In this document: positions 46,480 to 57,015 of the stretch, piece by piece
How positions within the stretch are numbered: position 1 is the stretch's first letter
Layout of the letters: every line of letters starts with the position of its first letter
From: Gigaspora rosea
Taxonomy: Eukaryota; Glomeromycota; Glomeromycetes; Diversisporales; Gigasporaceae
Length of the DNA stretch: 64,000 nt
Direction: 5' to 3'
Assembly (NCBI GenBank): GCA_003550325.1
Contig: QKWP01000008.1
Coordinates: forward strand, 544,330 to 608,329
Translations under genes and position numbers: made by a program
Notes under the pieces: model-generated
What the model was told of the DNA's origin: nothing
Databases searched by the model: none
What the model saw: only the letters and a program-made list of their open reading frames with translations

Positions 46480-47960
46480 AATTCGGACAGGAAAATTTAA
46501 ACGAATTAACAAAAGCACTTTACAAGAACTCCACGCTGACTTCTTTGAATCTTTACAGTAATAATCTTGGACCAAAAGGAGGAAAAGCATTAGCAGATGC
46601 ACTTTGCAAGAACAATACACTGAAAACTTTGAATCTCGATTCGAATAGAATTGGATCACGAGGAAAAGCATTATAGCAGTTGCACTTTGCAAGAACTCCA
46701 CACTGAAAGTATTGAATCTTTATTATAATTATCTTGGATCAGAAGAAGGAAAAGTATTAGCAGATGCGCTTTGCAAGGACTCCACGCTGACTTCTTTGAA
46801 TCTTTGCGTATTGATCTTGAATCAGAAGGAGGAAAATCATTAGCAGATGCACTTTACAAGAACTCCACGCTAACTTCTTTGGATCTCAATTCGAATAAAC
46901 TTGGATCAGAAGGAGGAAAAGCATTAGCAGATGCACTTTGCAAGAACTCCACGCTGACTTCTTTGAATCTTTGCGGTAATGATCTTGAATCAGAAGGAGG
47001 AAAATCATTAGCAGATGCACTTTGCAAGAACTCCACGCTGACTTCTTTAGATCTCAGTGTTAATGAACTTGGATCAGGAGGAGGAAAAGCATTAGCAGAT
47101 GCTCTTTGCAAGAACTCCACGCTGACTTCTTTGAATCTTTTCAGTAATAATCTTGGATCAGAAGGAGGAAAAGCATTAGCAGATGCATTTTGCAAGAACT
47201 CCACGCTGGCTTCTTTGGATCTCGGTTCGAATGATCTTGGATCAAAAGAAGGAAAAGCATTAGCAAATGTACTTTGCAAGAACTCTACACTGACTTCTTT
47301 GAATCTTCGTTATAATGAACTTGGATCCGAAGGAGGTAAAGCATTAACAGATGCACTTAGCAAGAACTCCACGCTGACTTCTTTGAATCTTCGTGTAAAT
47401 AATCTTGGATTGGAAGGAGGAAAAGTATTAGCAGATGCACTTTGCAATAACTTCACGTTGACTTCTTTGAATCTCGATTCGAATAAACTTGGATCAGAAG
47501 GAGGGAAAGCATTGGCAGATGCACTTTGCAAGAACTCCACACTGACTTCTTTGAATATCGATACGAATGAACTTGGATCAGAAGGAGGGAAAGCATTGGC
47601 TAATGCACTTTGCAAGAACTCCACTCTGACTTCTTTGAATCTTGATTGTAATAATCTTGGATCAGAAGAAGGAAAAGCATTAGCAGATGCACTTTGCAAG
47701 AACTCCACGCTGACTTCTTTGAATCTTGATTTTAATAATCTTAGATCAGAAGGAGGAAAAGTATTAGCTGATGCACTTTGCAAGAACTCCACGCTGACTT
47801 CTTTGAGTCTTTACTATAATTTTCTTGGATCAGAAGGAGGAAAAGCATTAGCAGATGCACTTTGCAAGAACTCCAAACTGAAAGAATTGAATCTTCGCGA
47901 CAATAATCTTGAATCAGAAGGATAAAAGCATTTAGCGGATGCATTTTGCAAGAACTCGGC
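46480..47960 (+). repeat. 84-bp LRR-coding tandem array, about 17 units
   Basis: About 17 tandem units of 28 codons, pattern LADALCKNSTLTSLNLxxN then LGSEGGKA, the RNase-inhibitor/NLR type of LRR. Thirteen lie in one open frame (46801-47925) and four upstream across frameshifts. DNA identity between units is high, with variation focused on the x positions and the NxLG positions of the presumed concave surface. The pseudogene copy at 29464 has about three units. Confidence 0.9.
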
Positions 47961-49777
47961 GCGACTTCATTGATGCTTAATTTTTAAATTAATATCGAAC
48001 AATCCAAATCTTAAAATAGATTATTAGCTATGAATTATAAATTTATATAGTCATATAAACATTTGTAAATTACAAGTAAAATGCGAAAATTGTAAATTGG
48101 TGTATTAATTTTTTTTTGTAATTTTTTGTGTTAATTTATATAAATCTAAATTTAATATGTAAGTTATTAATAATAGAGAGAGATTATGCTATGTTTAAAT
48201 GCAATGTTTTTAAATCTGATAATTTGTATAATTTATCTATAACTAACAGTAAACATAGTAATAATATAAAGTTCGTCAAATTATAGAAATTCTTAACGCT
48301 AGTAGTTATGCTACTCCTACTGCTATATAATAAATTTTGGAATCGACCTGGATGATATAGATCGAGATTAAAAAAATTCCTACAAAAATATTATCCGAAA
48401 AATATTTAGAATTCAGAATTAAAGCATCGACACCTATTCAGATAAATATTGATACAGTATATGTATATACTGTATTTTTTAAGATTTTTCAAGATTATAT
48501 TTTAATAGAGTTTCATTACATAAACGTGAATTACTGAACACAGCAAAATTCAATTTTTAGAACTTAACCCTATGCGTTGACGATAGTCACGCTAGGGTTA
48601 TTATCGCGAGGATAACCCGATTCGTGGCTTATATGAAATTGAGGCTTATATGAAAAGATGATTGTATGCAATGGAGATTATAGATATGCATGTGATAGAG
48701 ATTATAGATACGTATGCATGCAGCAGAGGTTATAAAGTTACATGTGGGAGTAAATGGTGAATTTTAGTGCTTTTCTACTTCGCTTGTCTTGTCACTTGTT
48801 CTCTTTGATGACCGATTATAATCTGGCTTCATCATGCTATGCATAACCTGTGCTCCAGGATAAAGAAATACGAAGAAAAACATCACGTCGACTTCTTCGA
48901 ATTATCCTGATAATAGCTTCGATCGGAAAAGTGCATTTCTGATACCCTTGCAAAAAAGAAGAAAAAAAAACGAAAAAAAAGAGTAGAGAGGCTCGCTCTG
49001 AAATTTCTTTATGGAACCTTGATACAAGTATAAAAAAAGAAAAAAAAAGCCATTAAAGTTGATTAGTGTAATCAGCTTTTTAAAAACTAAATATACGTAC
49101 AAATTAATAAAAATCTTCAGTATTAAATGTAAATAAAAAGCCTCAATGATAATTTGTCGATTAGTTAAATATATAAAATTATAAGGGTTTTTCATTATTT
49201 CTATTTATTTCTATTAATTTTCAGTAATAATGTTTAGTGAGAGCACTAGGGCTTTTTTACTATTTGAATTTTTTTTCGTCTTTCGTCAGTGAATTTGAGG
49301 TTTCGTCTTTCATCAGGGGTTTCGTCAATTTTGAGAATTTCGGGCTTAGGTTTCGTCTTTCGTCATCAAGCAAAAAAGGTTTCGCCTAACAACTATATCA
49401 AGCACCTAGTTAACATGCTCAAATATCTTTTGAATTGAAAAATTTATTATACATTTTATATACAGATTATTATTATTGTTTATGCTAAGAAAGGCTTTGA
49501 AAGTTTATTGATTAGGCTGGGTAATGGTTTTAAAAATAAACTTAATTGTTTGTGTCTGAGTGAAAAAGGTTGATAATTGCTTTGAAATGCATATTTATAT
49601 AAATGTAAGCTCTTTTACTTGTTACCTAATAAAATGTATAAATAGCCCCGACGCTCCTCTGAGAATTGTTGTCTCAATTTTCTACAAAATAATAAAGACG
49701 TTTTCTTTTTTTTTATTTTTTTTTTAAAATAAAAAAACAGTACACTGTTAAAAAACGACCTTTTTGATTTTAAAAAA
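47926..49777. other. Intergenic after kinase-LRR gene
   Basis: 47926-47970 is an out-of-frame LRR remnant. 48300-48560 is the 3' flank shared with 29860-30110. 49220-49380 has several TTTCGTCTTTCGTCA repeats. 48902-49195 minus-strand frame is low complexity. No gene. Confidence 0.5.
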
Positions 49778-50132
49778 ATGGAACCTGCAAAAGTCTTTGC
49801 AATTTTGATTTTAATTGTCCAATTGACACTTATTTCTCCTTCTTGGGCACTTGGAAAAACGAGGTATTAAATTATGAAAATTTTATTATTAAAATAACGA
49901 TATTTTTTTTGAAAATGAAACAGCAAATGAAGTTTTTAATTATTGTTTTTAGTTTTGCCGCGTCGTCCTAATGATGTTAGAAAAAGAGGTATTGAATTAG
50001 AAATCATATGAATTTATTAAATTAACAAACTAATTAAACTTCTCTAATAATATAAACTATTTAATAGAACGTGAGTGTTATGAAATGATACCTTTATATA
50101 TAGTTTCAGTTTGTCACAAAAATTATAATTAA
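49778..50132 (+). CDS. Candidate small secreted peptide (52 aa, three exons)
   Basis: Exon 1 (49778-49863) encodes a clear signal peptide: hydrophobic VFAILILIVQLTLI then SPSWALG, cleavage likely after WA. Intron 1 (49864-49980) ends with a good branch/acceptor (CCTAATGATGTTAG). Exon 2 is 8 nt (49981-49988), intron 2 is 49989-50067, exon 3 runs to 50132. The mature part would be about 28 residues, with a dibasic cluster (TRKRERE) that could be a Kex2 site and two Cys. An earlier acceptor at 49952 gives an immediate stop. The model rests on consistent reading frame only. The exon 3 region resembles a degenerate monomer of the satellite that follows directly, so it may not be coding at all. Confidence 0.35.
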
Positions 50133-50149
50133 TCGACTCTAATCATTTA

Positions 50150-51660
50150 ATCGTTTAGCGTAAGTATGAAGTTTGATTCTGTTCACTTTAACGTTTGTGT
50201 TTCAAGAGAATGTGTGGTTAACCGTAATCGTTCAATAAATTACCAGGGCGAGAGTGTGAGTATGAAGTTGTTTGATTCTGTTCAATTTAACGTTTGTGTT
50301 TCAAAAGAATGTGTGATTAACCGTAATCATTTGATCGTTCAATAAATTTCCAGTGTGAGTATGAAATTTGATTCTGTTCACTTTAACGTTTGTGTTTCAA
50401 AAGAATGTGTGATTTACCATAATCATTTGTCATTCAATAAATTACTAGGGTGAATATGATTTACTTTAACATTTGTGTTTCAAGAGATTGAGTAATTAAC
50501 TGTAATTATTTGATCATTCAAAAAATTAACAGGGTGATTATGAAGTTTGATTCTTTTTACTTTAATGTTTATGTTTAGGGGAATGTGTGATTAATAATAA
50601 TCATTTGATCATTCAATTACTTACCAGAGTAAGTATGAAATTTGATTCTGTTTATTTAACATTTGTGTTTCAAGAGAATGTGATTAACCGTAATCATTTG
50701 ATCTTTCACTAAATTACCAGAGTGAGTATAAAGTTTGATTCTGTTCATTTTAACGTTTGTGTTTCAAGGGAATGTGTGATTAACCGTAATCATTTGATCG
50801 TTCAATAAATTACTAGCGTGAGTGTGAAGTTTTGATTCTGTTCACTTTAACGTTTGTGTTTCAAGAGAATGTGTGATTAACCGTAATCATTTGATCTTTC
50901 AATAAATTACCAGCGTGAGTGTGAAGTTTTGATTCTGTTCACTTTAACGTTTGTGTTTCAAGAGAATGTGTGATTAACCGTAATCATTTGATCGTTCAAT
51001 AAATTACCAGTGTGAGTATGAAGTTTGATTCTGTTCACTTTAGCGTTTGTGTTTCAAGAGGATGTGTGATTAACCGTAATCATTTGATCGTTCAATAAAT
51101 TACCAGGGTGAGTATGAAGTTTGATTCTGTTCACTTTAACGTTTGTGTTTCAAGAGAATGTGTGATTAACCGTAATCATTTGATCGTTCAATAAATTACC
51201 AGGGTGAGTATGAAGTTTGATTCTGTTCACTTTAACGTTTGTGTTTCAAGAGAATGTGTGATTAACCGTAATCATTTGATCGTTCAATAAATTACCAGGG
51301 TGAGTATGAAGTTTGATTCTGTTCACTTTAACGTTTGTGTTTCAAGAGAATGTGTGATTAACCGTAATCATTTGATCGTTCAATAAATTACCAGGGTGAG
51401 TATGAAGTTTGATTCTGTTCACTTTAACGTTTGTGTTTCAAGAGAATGTGTGATTAACCGTAATCATTTGATCGTTCAATAAATTACCAGGGTGAGTATG
51501 AAGTTTGATTCTGTTCACTTTAACGTTTGTGTTTCAAGAGAATGTGATTAACCGTAATCATTTGATCTTTCAGTAAATTACCAGTGTGTGTATGAAGTTT
51601 GATTCTGTTCATTTTAATGCATTATTAACTGTAAGCATTTAATTGTACAATAAATTACTA
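50150..51660. repeat. Satellite array 2, about 16 monomers of 96 bp
   Basis: Same family as array 1. Five consecutive monomers (starts 51101, 51197, 51293, 51389, 51485) are essentially identical at exactly 96 bp, so this part is recently amplified or homogenised. Consensus includes TTACCAGGGTGAGTATGAAG, CACTTTAACGTTTGTGTTTC, GATTAACCGTAATCATTTGA, TCGTTCAATAA, with CG dinucleotides kept. The variant block at 50455-50680 matches the higher-order block of array 1. Followed by the 5-kb duplicated flank as in array 1. Confidence 0.95.
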
Positions 51661-53089
51661 GGGTATGAAATTTGATTTTGTTTAATTTTTGAATTTAAAG
51701 ATAATATATTAACTAAATATTTAATTGATTTAATAATTTACTAGATTAAAAAAGTTTAATACTGTTCACTTGAATACTTTGTTTTAAATGAATATATAAA
51801 TTATAAAGGCAAATATTATGTTTAATTTTGTTAATATTTCTGTTTCTAAAATATATAATTAATTTAGTTTATTTAAAATTTGTATTGAAATTAATCAGAG
51901 TAACTTATTTATATTCTGATTTTAAATTATTATATATTGGGATTTTTTATTTTTAAGGTTTTTTAATTTTATATATGATAATAATTTATTAACTAATAAA
52001 AAAGGTTTTCTATAAAGTATTTATGTCTATATTTAATATAATAGTTTTTATAAATTATTTATATTTTTATTAATAAATTTGTTTTTAAATTTGGATTTAA
52101 TTTTAATTAAATTAAAAAAATTTAATATATTTACAAATACAAAAGTTTTATATATATTATTTTTAATTTTTGAATCAATTATTTTTAATACTTTTGTAAA
52201 AACTATTTATAATAGGGCCTAATCTTGTAAACATATTTCATTTACTAATTTATAATACCGAATCTTCAAATTCTATAAAGAATTAACTGCCAGTTTGTAT
52301 AGAATTTTGATAGTAAATTATTAATATTCGAATATATTATAATTTCGGTGTTTTATGTAAGTTTACTATTTCTCGCATTCATTTACCACCTAATTTGCCT
52401 TTTTAAATTTTAGCAAATGTCAACTAAACTTCGAACTTTACCAAAAAAAGGCTCTAATAGGATACTTTTACCGTTTCTTGCTGCTGTCGGTTTGATTTGT
52501 AAGTGCTAAAGATGTATTAAAATGATAATTTTCAAGGCCATTTTAATTCTTTTTTTTCTGCTTTGGGCACTAATTAAATACCAAAATTTCATAGTTTTTC
52601 AATAATCTGATTATTTACAAATTTTTAAGTCGTATTAACATGCCGGTATCATATTTAGATCCCAAATATGCGCTTTTATGAAAGTTAATGTAGATATAAT
52701 GATTTCAAAAATTTTTTTATCAGATACTCAAATAAAGTTGATTTAAAGATTTCTCATACCCAAAAAAAACAAATCATCAAACCACATATGAATAATAACT
52801 AAATTTATAAATTAAGCAAGTAAATATTTATCTCTGTAATATAATGATGATTATATATTGTAGAAATCCGTGTTAAATAAAAAAATTACCATACTTGCAT
52901 ATCCTTAATGCAAGCTACATAGACATATATTTTTATTAATTTAATTTAATTCTAAATTTAAGAAATTGCACGTGTTTTCAAAAATAGTAATTGTTTACTA
53001 ATATATTAAAAGTTTTTGAGTATCACATAACTTGCTAATGTATACGTCTTGAGAATGTATTTGATTAATCAGTTCTGGTTTAATTTTAT

Positions 53090-53640
53090 CAGCTTCTAAA
53101 TTGGATTTTTTTTATTTTCATTTGATCCATTTCATCTAACCAATCAGCGATTATTTCAATAATTTCTGTTGTAATAGGTCATTTATTAAAATCTTTATCC
53201 ATCCATTTCATAACTTGTTTAATATAATAATTTGGTTCTAACATTTGGTCCTGATCTACTGATAATTCTTGATAGAAAACTCTGACGCGATAACTCCAAG
53301 ACTGTAAATATCTGTTACTTGAATACTGCTTAATTCTACAAATTCTTCCTTTTTTTACTTTTTTAAAAAGTCTAAGATTAATGATATATCTGTTTTGCAA
53401 ATCATCTCCTTGCAAAATAATCACACTATTTAAATCCAGGTGAATTAATCGTCTCAAGATCAAAAGCTATGCTGTTTAAAATAATTGATTTAACTTTCCA
53501 TTCTACTCCTACAAGATTTTGTCGTAACGAACCATTTGATGCAAACTGCATAGCAATAATATAATCACCATGCTTATTTCTTGAAACTTAAAACAATTCA
53601 AAAACGAAAGGTTATCATAACCAATTTCACAATAATTCTT
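53090..53640 (-). pseudogene. Decayed protein kinase, copy B
   Basis: Longest continuous piece is 53179-53463 on the minus strand: LIHLDLNSVIILQ aligns with the HRDLHSGNIL catalytic loop and YIINLRLFKK with the IADLGLSRK (DFG-equivalent) segment, then MKWMDKDFNK with the CWDxDP motif. Catalytic HRD is now HLD and DFG is INL, so activity is lost even where the frame is open. The N-lobe/hinge piece (IIAMQFASNGSLRQNL) follows at 53500-53590, and the WPITTEIIEIIADWLDEM end at 53110-53180 after a stop. Confidence 0.7.
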
Positions 53641-54544
53641 CGATCCCTGGATATATTCTTGCTCATTCTCGTTTTAATCACATGTCATTTAATGTTGAGC
53701 ATTGGTATAAAGGTAAAATCCTTTGAGTCATTTTCCGAAGGAGCGGCAACAAATTATAGGGCGGCAGTTTGTAAAAGGGTAAAATTGAAATTTTTTTTTT
53801 TTTTTTTTTTTTNCAATGGGTGGTCTTTTCTTACAGAATATTGTTCCTAGTATTAAACCAAAAATGTGAAATGACTGGCGACTCAAGTGGACAAAAATTT
53901 TCTGTAAATTTGTTACTGAAAAAGTTGGTTGCCATTCTATAGTTCCAATTAAATCCAGTCGTGAATCTTTGGCATATCTCATATTGGCTAATTTTATGTA
54001 ACAAATCGTGACATAGTAATAAAAAAATATATATTCTTAGATATAATTACAAAGCTTGATCATTATGAAAATCGTGACAATCAAGAATAAAACTTTATTT
54101 TTTTTTCTTTTTAGATCAAACCAGCCGCTATCTAAATTGGTAAATCTGTTTTTATGTATTCTTTTATAAAAAGCAAATTTATTAGTCACTTTAAAAATTA
54201 ATGTGCAATTCGAAAATATTACACTAATAAAAATGTATCCGATTAGCCCATATGCTTAAGCTTAATGTGGAGAAATGCTGTCCAGAAAATATTGATAAAT
54301 TAGAAAAATTTTGGTTGAGGAATATGATAGAATCTCTCAAAATATCATTAATAATTTAATTGATCCGATGCCAAATCGGTGTCTTCTATAATAAACAATA
54401 AGTTGGAAATCATCGTCTATTGTTTTTTTTTTTTTGCTTATAATCTTTATTGTTATGTATCCAGGTTTTAAGTAGAAAAAACTGCGCCATTTGATGCAGT
54501 TGTTACCTGACAAATGTCACGTAAATCGCCCTGTGACTCTCTTA

Positions 54545-55470
54545 AGAGATTGTATTCATAAAGTAAGAAGGAAGCATTTAAAATTAGCTGAAAATGGAAA
54601 TTCTTATGACAATTAAATGTCATAAAATGCTTACATCTGGAATAAATATTCCTGAAAATGAAGAAAAACTATTTGTATTGTATTTAATGTACTAAAATTA
54701 TAAAATCTAATAGATATTGTTACAAATATAGTATAGGAATTACTAAAGAGAAATAAAATTATTTGAGCAGTATTTGAAGTTTGGCTAAAAATAGAAGTTC
54801 TAATGTGCAATTAAATGATAGAAATTTTTTGTATTTGGAAAAGACATTTGTAAAGATGAGAAGAAAATATTTGAGTGATATTTGAAACCTGCTAAAAAGA
54901 ATTTCGGTGGACAGCTAATAGTTGGATTGCTATGAGAGTGTTAAAGGTATTTCTATGAATGTAAAAAGATATTTGAGTGTTATCTCAAATTAGCTTGAAA
55001 TAAAGATTCTTATCGATAATCAAAAAAAAATTGAATTATTGAATTATTATGAAAATGGTGTATAAATTATTAAGAAAAAAGAAAAGCGTTTGAAACTTAT
55101 TTGAAATCTGCTATAAATACATCGAAGCACTAATGGACAAACATGCATTGGCTTTGTTAGAAATATTTTATAGGGATTGCTAAAATTTGTTTGAATGATA
55201 TCTAAGTTAGTTCAAAATGGAAATCCTGATAGTAAACTAATTGCTGGAGATTGTTTTGCATCTGGATTTGGTATTTTTAAAGATGAGAAAAAGCATTTGA
55301 ATAGTATTTGAAGTCAGCTTACTATAGAAATTTGAGGGACAACTAAATGTTGGAAATTACTTTGTATCTGTAATAGGTATTTCTATAGATGAAAAGGTAT
55401 TTGAGTGATACTTTGAAATCTGTTAATAATGGAAATTTGACTAGCCAATTTAATGTTGGATTTTGCTTTA
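54545..55470 (+). pseudogene. Decayed Sel1-repeat sequence, copy B
   Basis: Partner of 26095-27010 with the same order of degenerate 36-residue units; for example KHLKLAENGNSYDN near 54572 and FE(stop)YFEICxxNGNLTSQFNVG near 55400. Shared and private stops and frameshifts. Confidence 0.6.
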
Positions 55471-55931
55471 AAAATGTATTTGAATTTCTAATGATAAAAA
55501 AAAAGGCGTTTGAGTGGTATTTACTGTAAAATATGTTGAAACTTAAATTATCATAGTTTGAAATAAAAATCTTGCCAGACAAACCAATATATTTCATCTA
55601 AAAAGTCTTTACAAACAATGGAGATTCTAATAGACATTTAAGCATTGATTTTATCTTAAAAAATTTTTGATTTCTTATTTATTCTTTTTTTTTTTGTTTA
55701 ATCATCTTTATATTAAAATTAGAATTAAAAATTTAATACCAGAAGATTCATAATTTTAGAAATGGTTATGACAAATTATCAAAATATTTAGGAAGTGAAT
55801 CATTTAAATAAATATGTATAATATTTCAAATTAGTTGTGCGTATAAGAAATAATTTAAAAAATATGAATAATTAAAATTAACATCAATAAAAATTAAATA
55901 ATTTTCATTAAGAATTACTTTGAATTTTTGA

Positions 55932-56098
55932 TTAATTATTATCATTAACTTTTCTTCCATAAGTACGAACCCAATAATTATAAGAATTATTCTCAAATAA
56001 TTCTTTTTCCATTGTTTTAACCGATTCATCAAATTCTTCATCAGAATGTCTAAAAATTTTGTTAAAATAGGTTAAAGAGAATTTGTTGCAGTAACCAT
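55932..56098 (-). pseudogene. Small frame, copy B
   Basis: Partner of 27484-27651. Keeps SYNYWVRTYGRKVNDNN where copy A has a TAG for Trp, but has a stop at codon 9 and a one-base shift before DEEFDESVK. Confidence 0.45.
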
Positions 56099-56643
56099 AT
56101 TATTCGTAATCTGTAATTTTATATAATATTAAAAGTTTTTAAATGCTTGATATTTTTAAAATAATTCAGTTTAGACAATACATAATGCTTTACTAAGTTT
56201 AATATGGTTGTGCTTTAGACCATAATAGATTTTTTTCTCTTCTTTTTTAATACTTTCTAATTGACCTAATTTAGAAAATACTTAAGTATTAATTATATTT
56301 TCTCTATAAAATCATATATAAATTATATTATAATATACAACTAGAAAAAGTGCTAAAAACCGTGGTTTTTTATAAATATTTGTCTATTTTTTGATATACA
56401 TCCACATCATTGCGTTAATTTGTTAATATTTCAGCTTTTCAATAATTGTCGAATAGACATTATATAAATAAATGAATAAAGTTATTGATAACGTAATGAT
56501 TGAATTACATTAATAAGACACATAAATATTGAGTAGCTGGTCCTCCATCAATTGGAAAAGAACCTTTCACATAACTTTTTTTAAAAAACAAAATGATCAA
56601 AAACATGCTTATTTAAAATATTAACAAATATAGTACTAATATT

Positions 56644-57010
56644 TCAAATAGGCATACTTCTAAATATCCTCCTGGTTTTAAAACTCAGAAAAGTTAATTT
56701 ACTACATCTGACTGACCACTTTTCATTGGTATATCCAATAAACAAAAGTCGTTGAAATATAAAATAAAAAGTATTATCATCAAGTGGTAATCTTTCTTGA
56801 GCATTTGCTTTAATGAACTCAAAATTTTTAGGTTTTACATGAGTTGGTTGATGTAGAGATATATCTAATCCAATAATCTTAGACAGTGGATACCTAAAAA
56901 AATTACATAAGAAAAATGGTGCAGTAAAAATAAAAATGTATAGTAATTCATTCCGATAATAGTCACGTGATTGCAATATGACCATGATCCAGACCACACC
57001 TAAAATAAAA
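56644..57010 (-). pseudogene. SAM-dependent methyltransferase fragment
   Basis: Minus-strand pieces match a fungal class I methyltransferase: an SGSW segment (motif I region, GCGxGxW) near 56980, a probable intron ending TTTTTTAG near 56902, then YPLSKIIGLDISLHQPTH (motif II acidic Asp), FEFIKANAQERLPLDDNTFY (motif III/IV, usually LPFxDNTFDxVFQR) and, after a shift, VLKPGGYLEVCL (56645-56680). SAM binding would need motif I in frame, which is broken. The gene is cut at 56644, next to the edge of segmental duplication copy B; the C-terminal part is absent. Confidence 0.75.
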
Positions 57011-57015
57011 TACAT

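Larger units (their letters stand above)
41564..47925 (+). pseudogene. Protein kinase - LRR fusion gene, frame-broken
   Basis: Tyrosine-kinase-like kinase followed by RNase-inhibitor-type leucine-rich repeats. Exons: 41564 to about 41743-41747, 41840-41884, 45503-45675, 45749 onward. Kinase landmarks are present: GIGGFGTV (residues 19-26), VAFK Lys41, HRDLHSKN across intron 3, ADFGLSK, then a RPETK C-lobe end. Introns are about 95, 3618 and 73 bp with GT-AG ends. Damage: seven residues missing from helix F (SDTYSL-SSGRPP), one-base losses near 45966 and 46117, a 2-base insertion near 46671, a one-base loss near 46807, and a stop at 47923. A Ser/Thr-rich linker and EEHKYF...FLKALELFEEILKNN helix (about 46350-46420) join kinase and repeats. 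Either a recent pseudogene or an active gene with sequence errors. Confidence 0.75.
51660..56636. repeat. 5-kb segmental duplication, copy B
   Basis: Collinear partner of 23150-28261 with the same order of kinase, unassigned and Sel1 remnants. Contains a poly-T run with one N (53813). Homology ends at about 56636 exactly where a methyltransferase pseudogene begins. Confidence 0.92.

Noticed and set aside
46854..47944. Minus-strand frames of 67-160 codons under the LRR array
   Set aside because: Repeat shadows of the 84-bp LRR units.
53790..53815. Poly-T run with N as a real feature
   Set aside because: Most likely an assembly or sequencing limit at a homopolymer.
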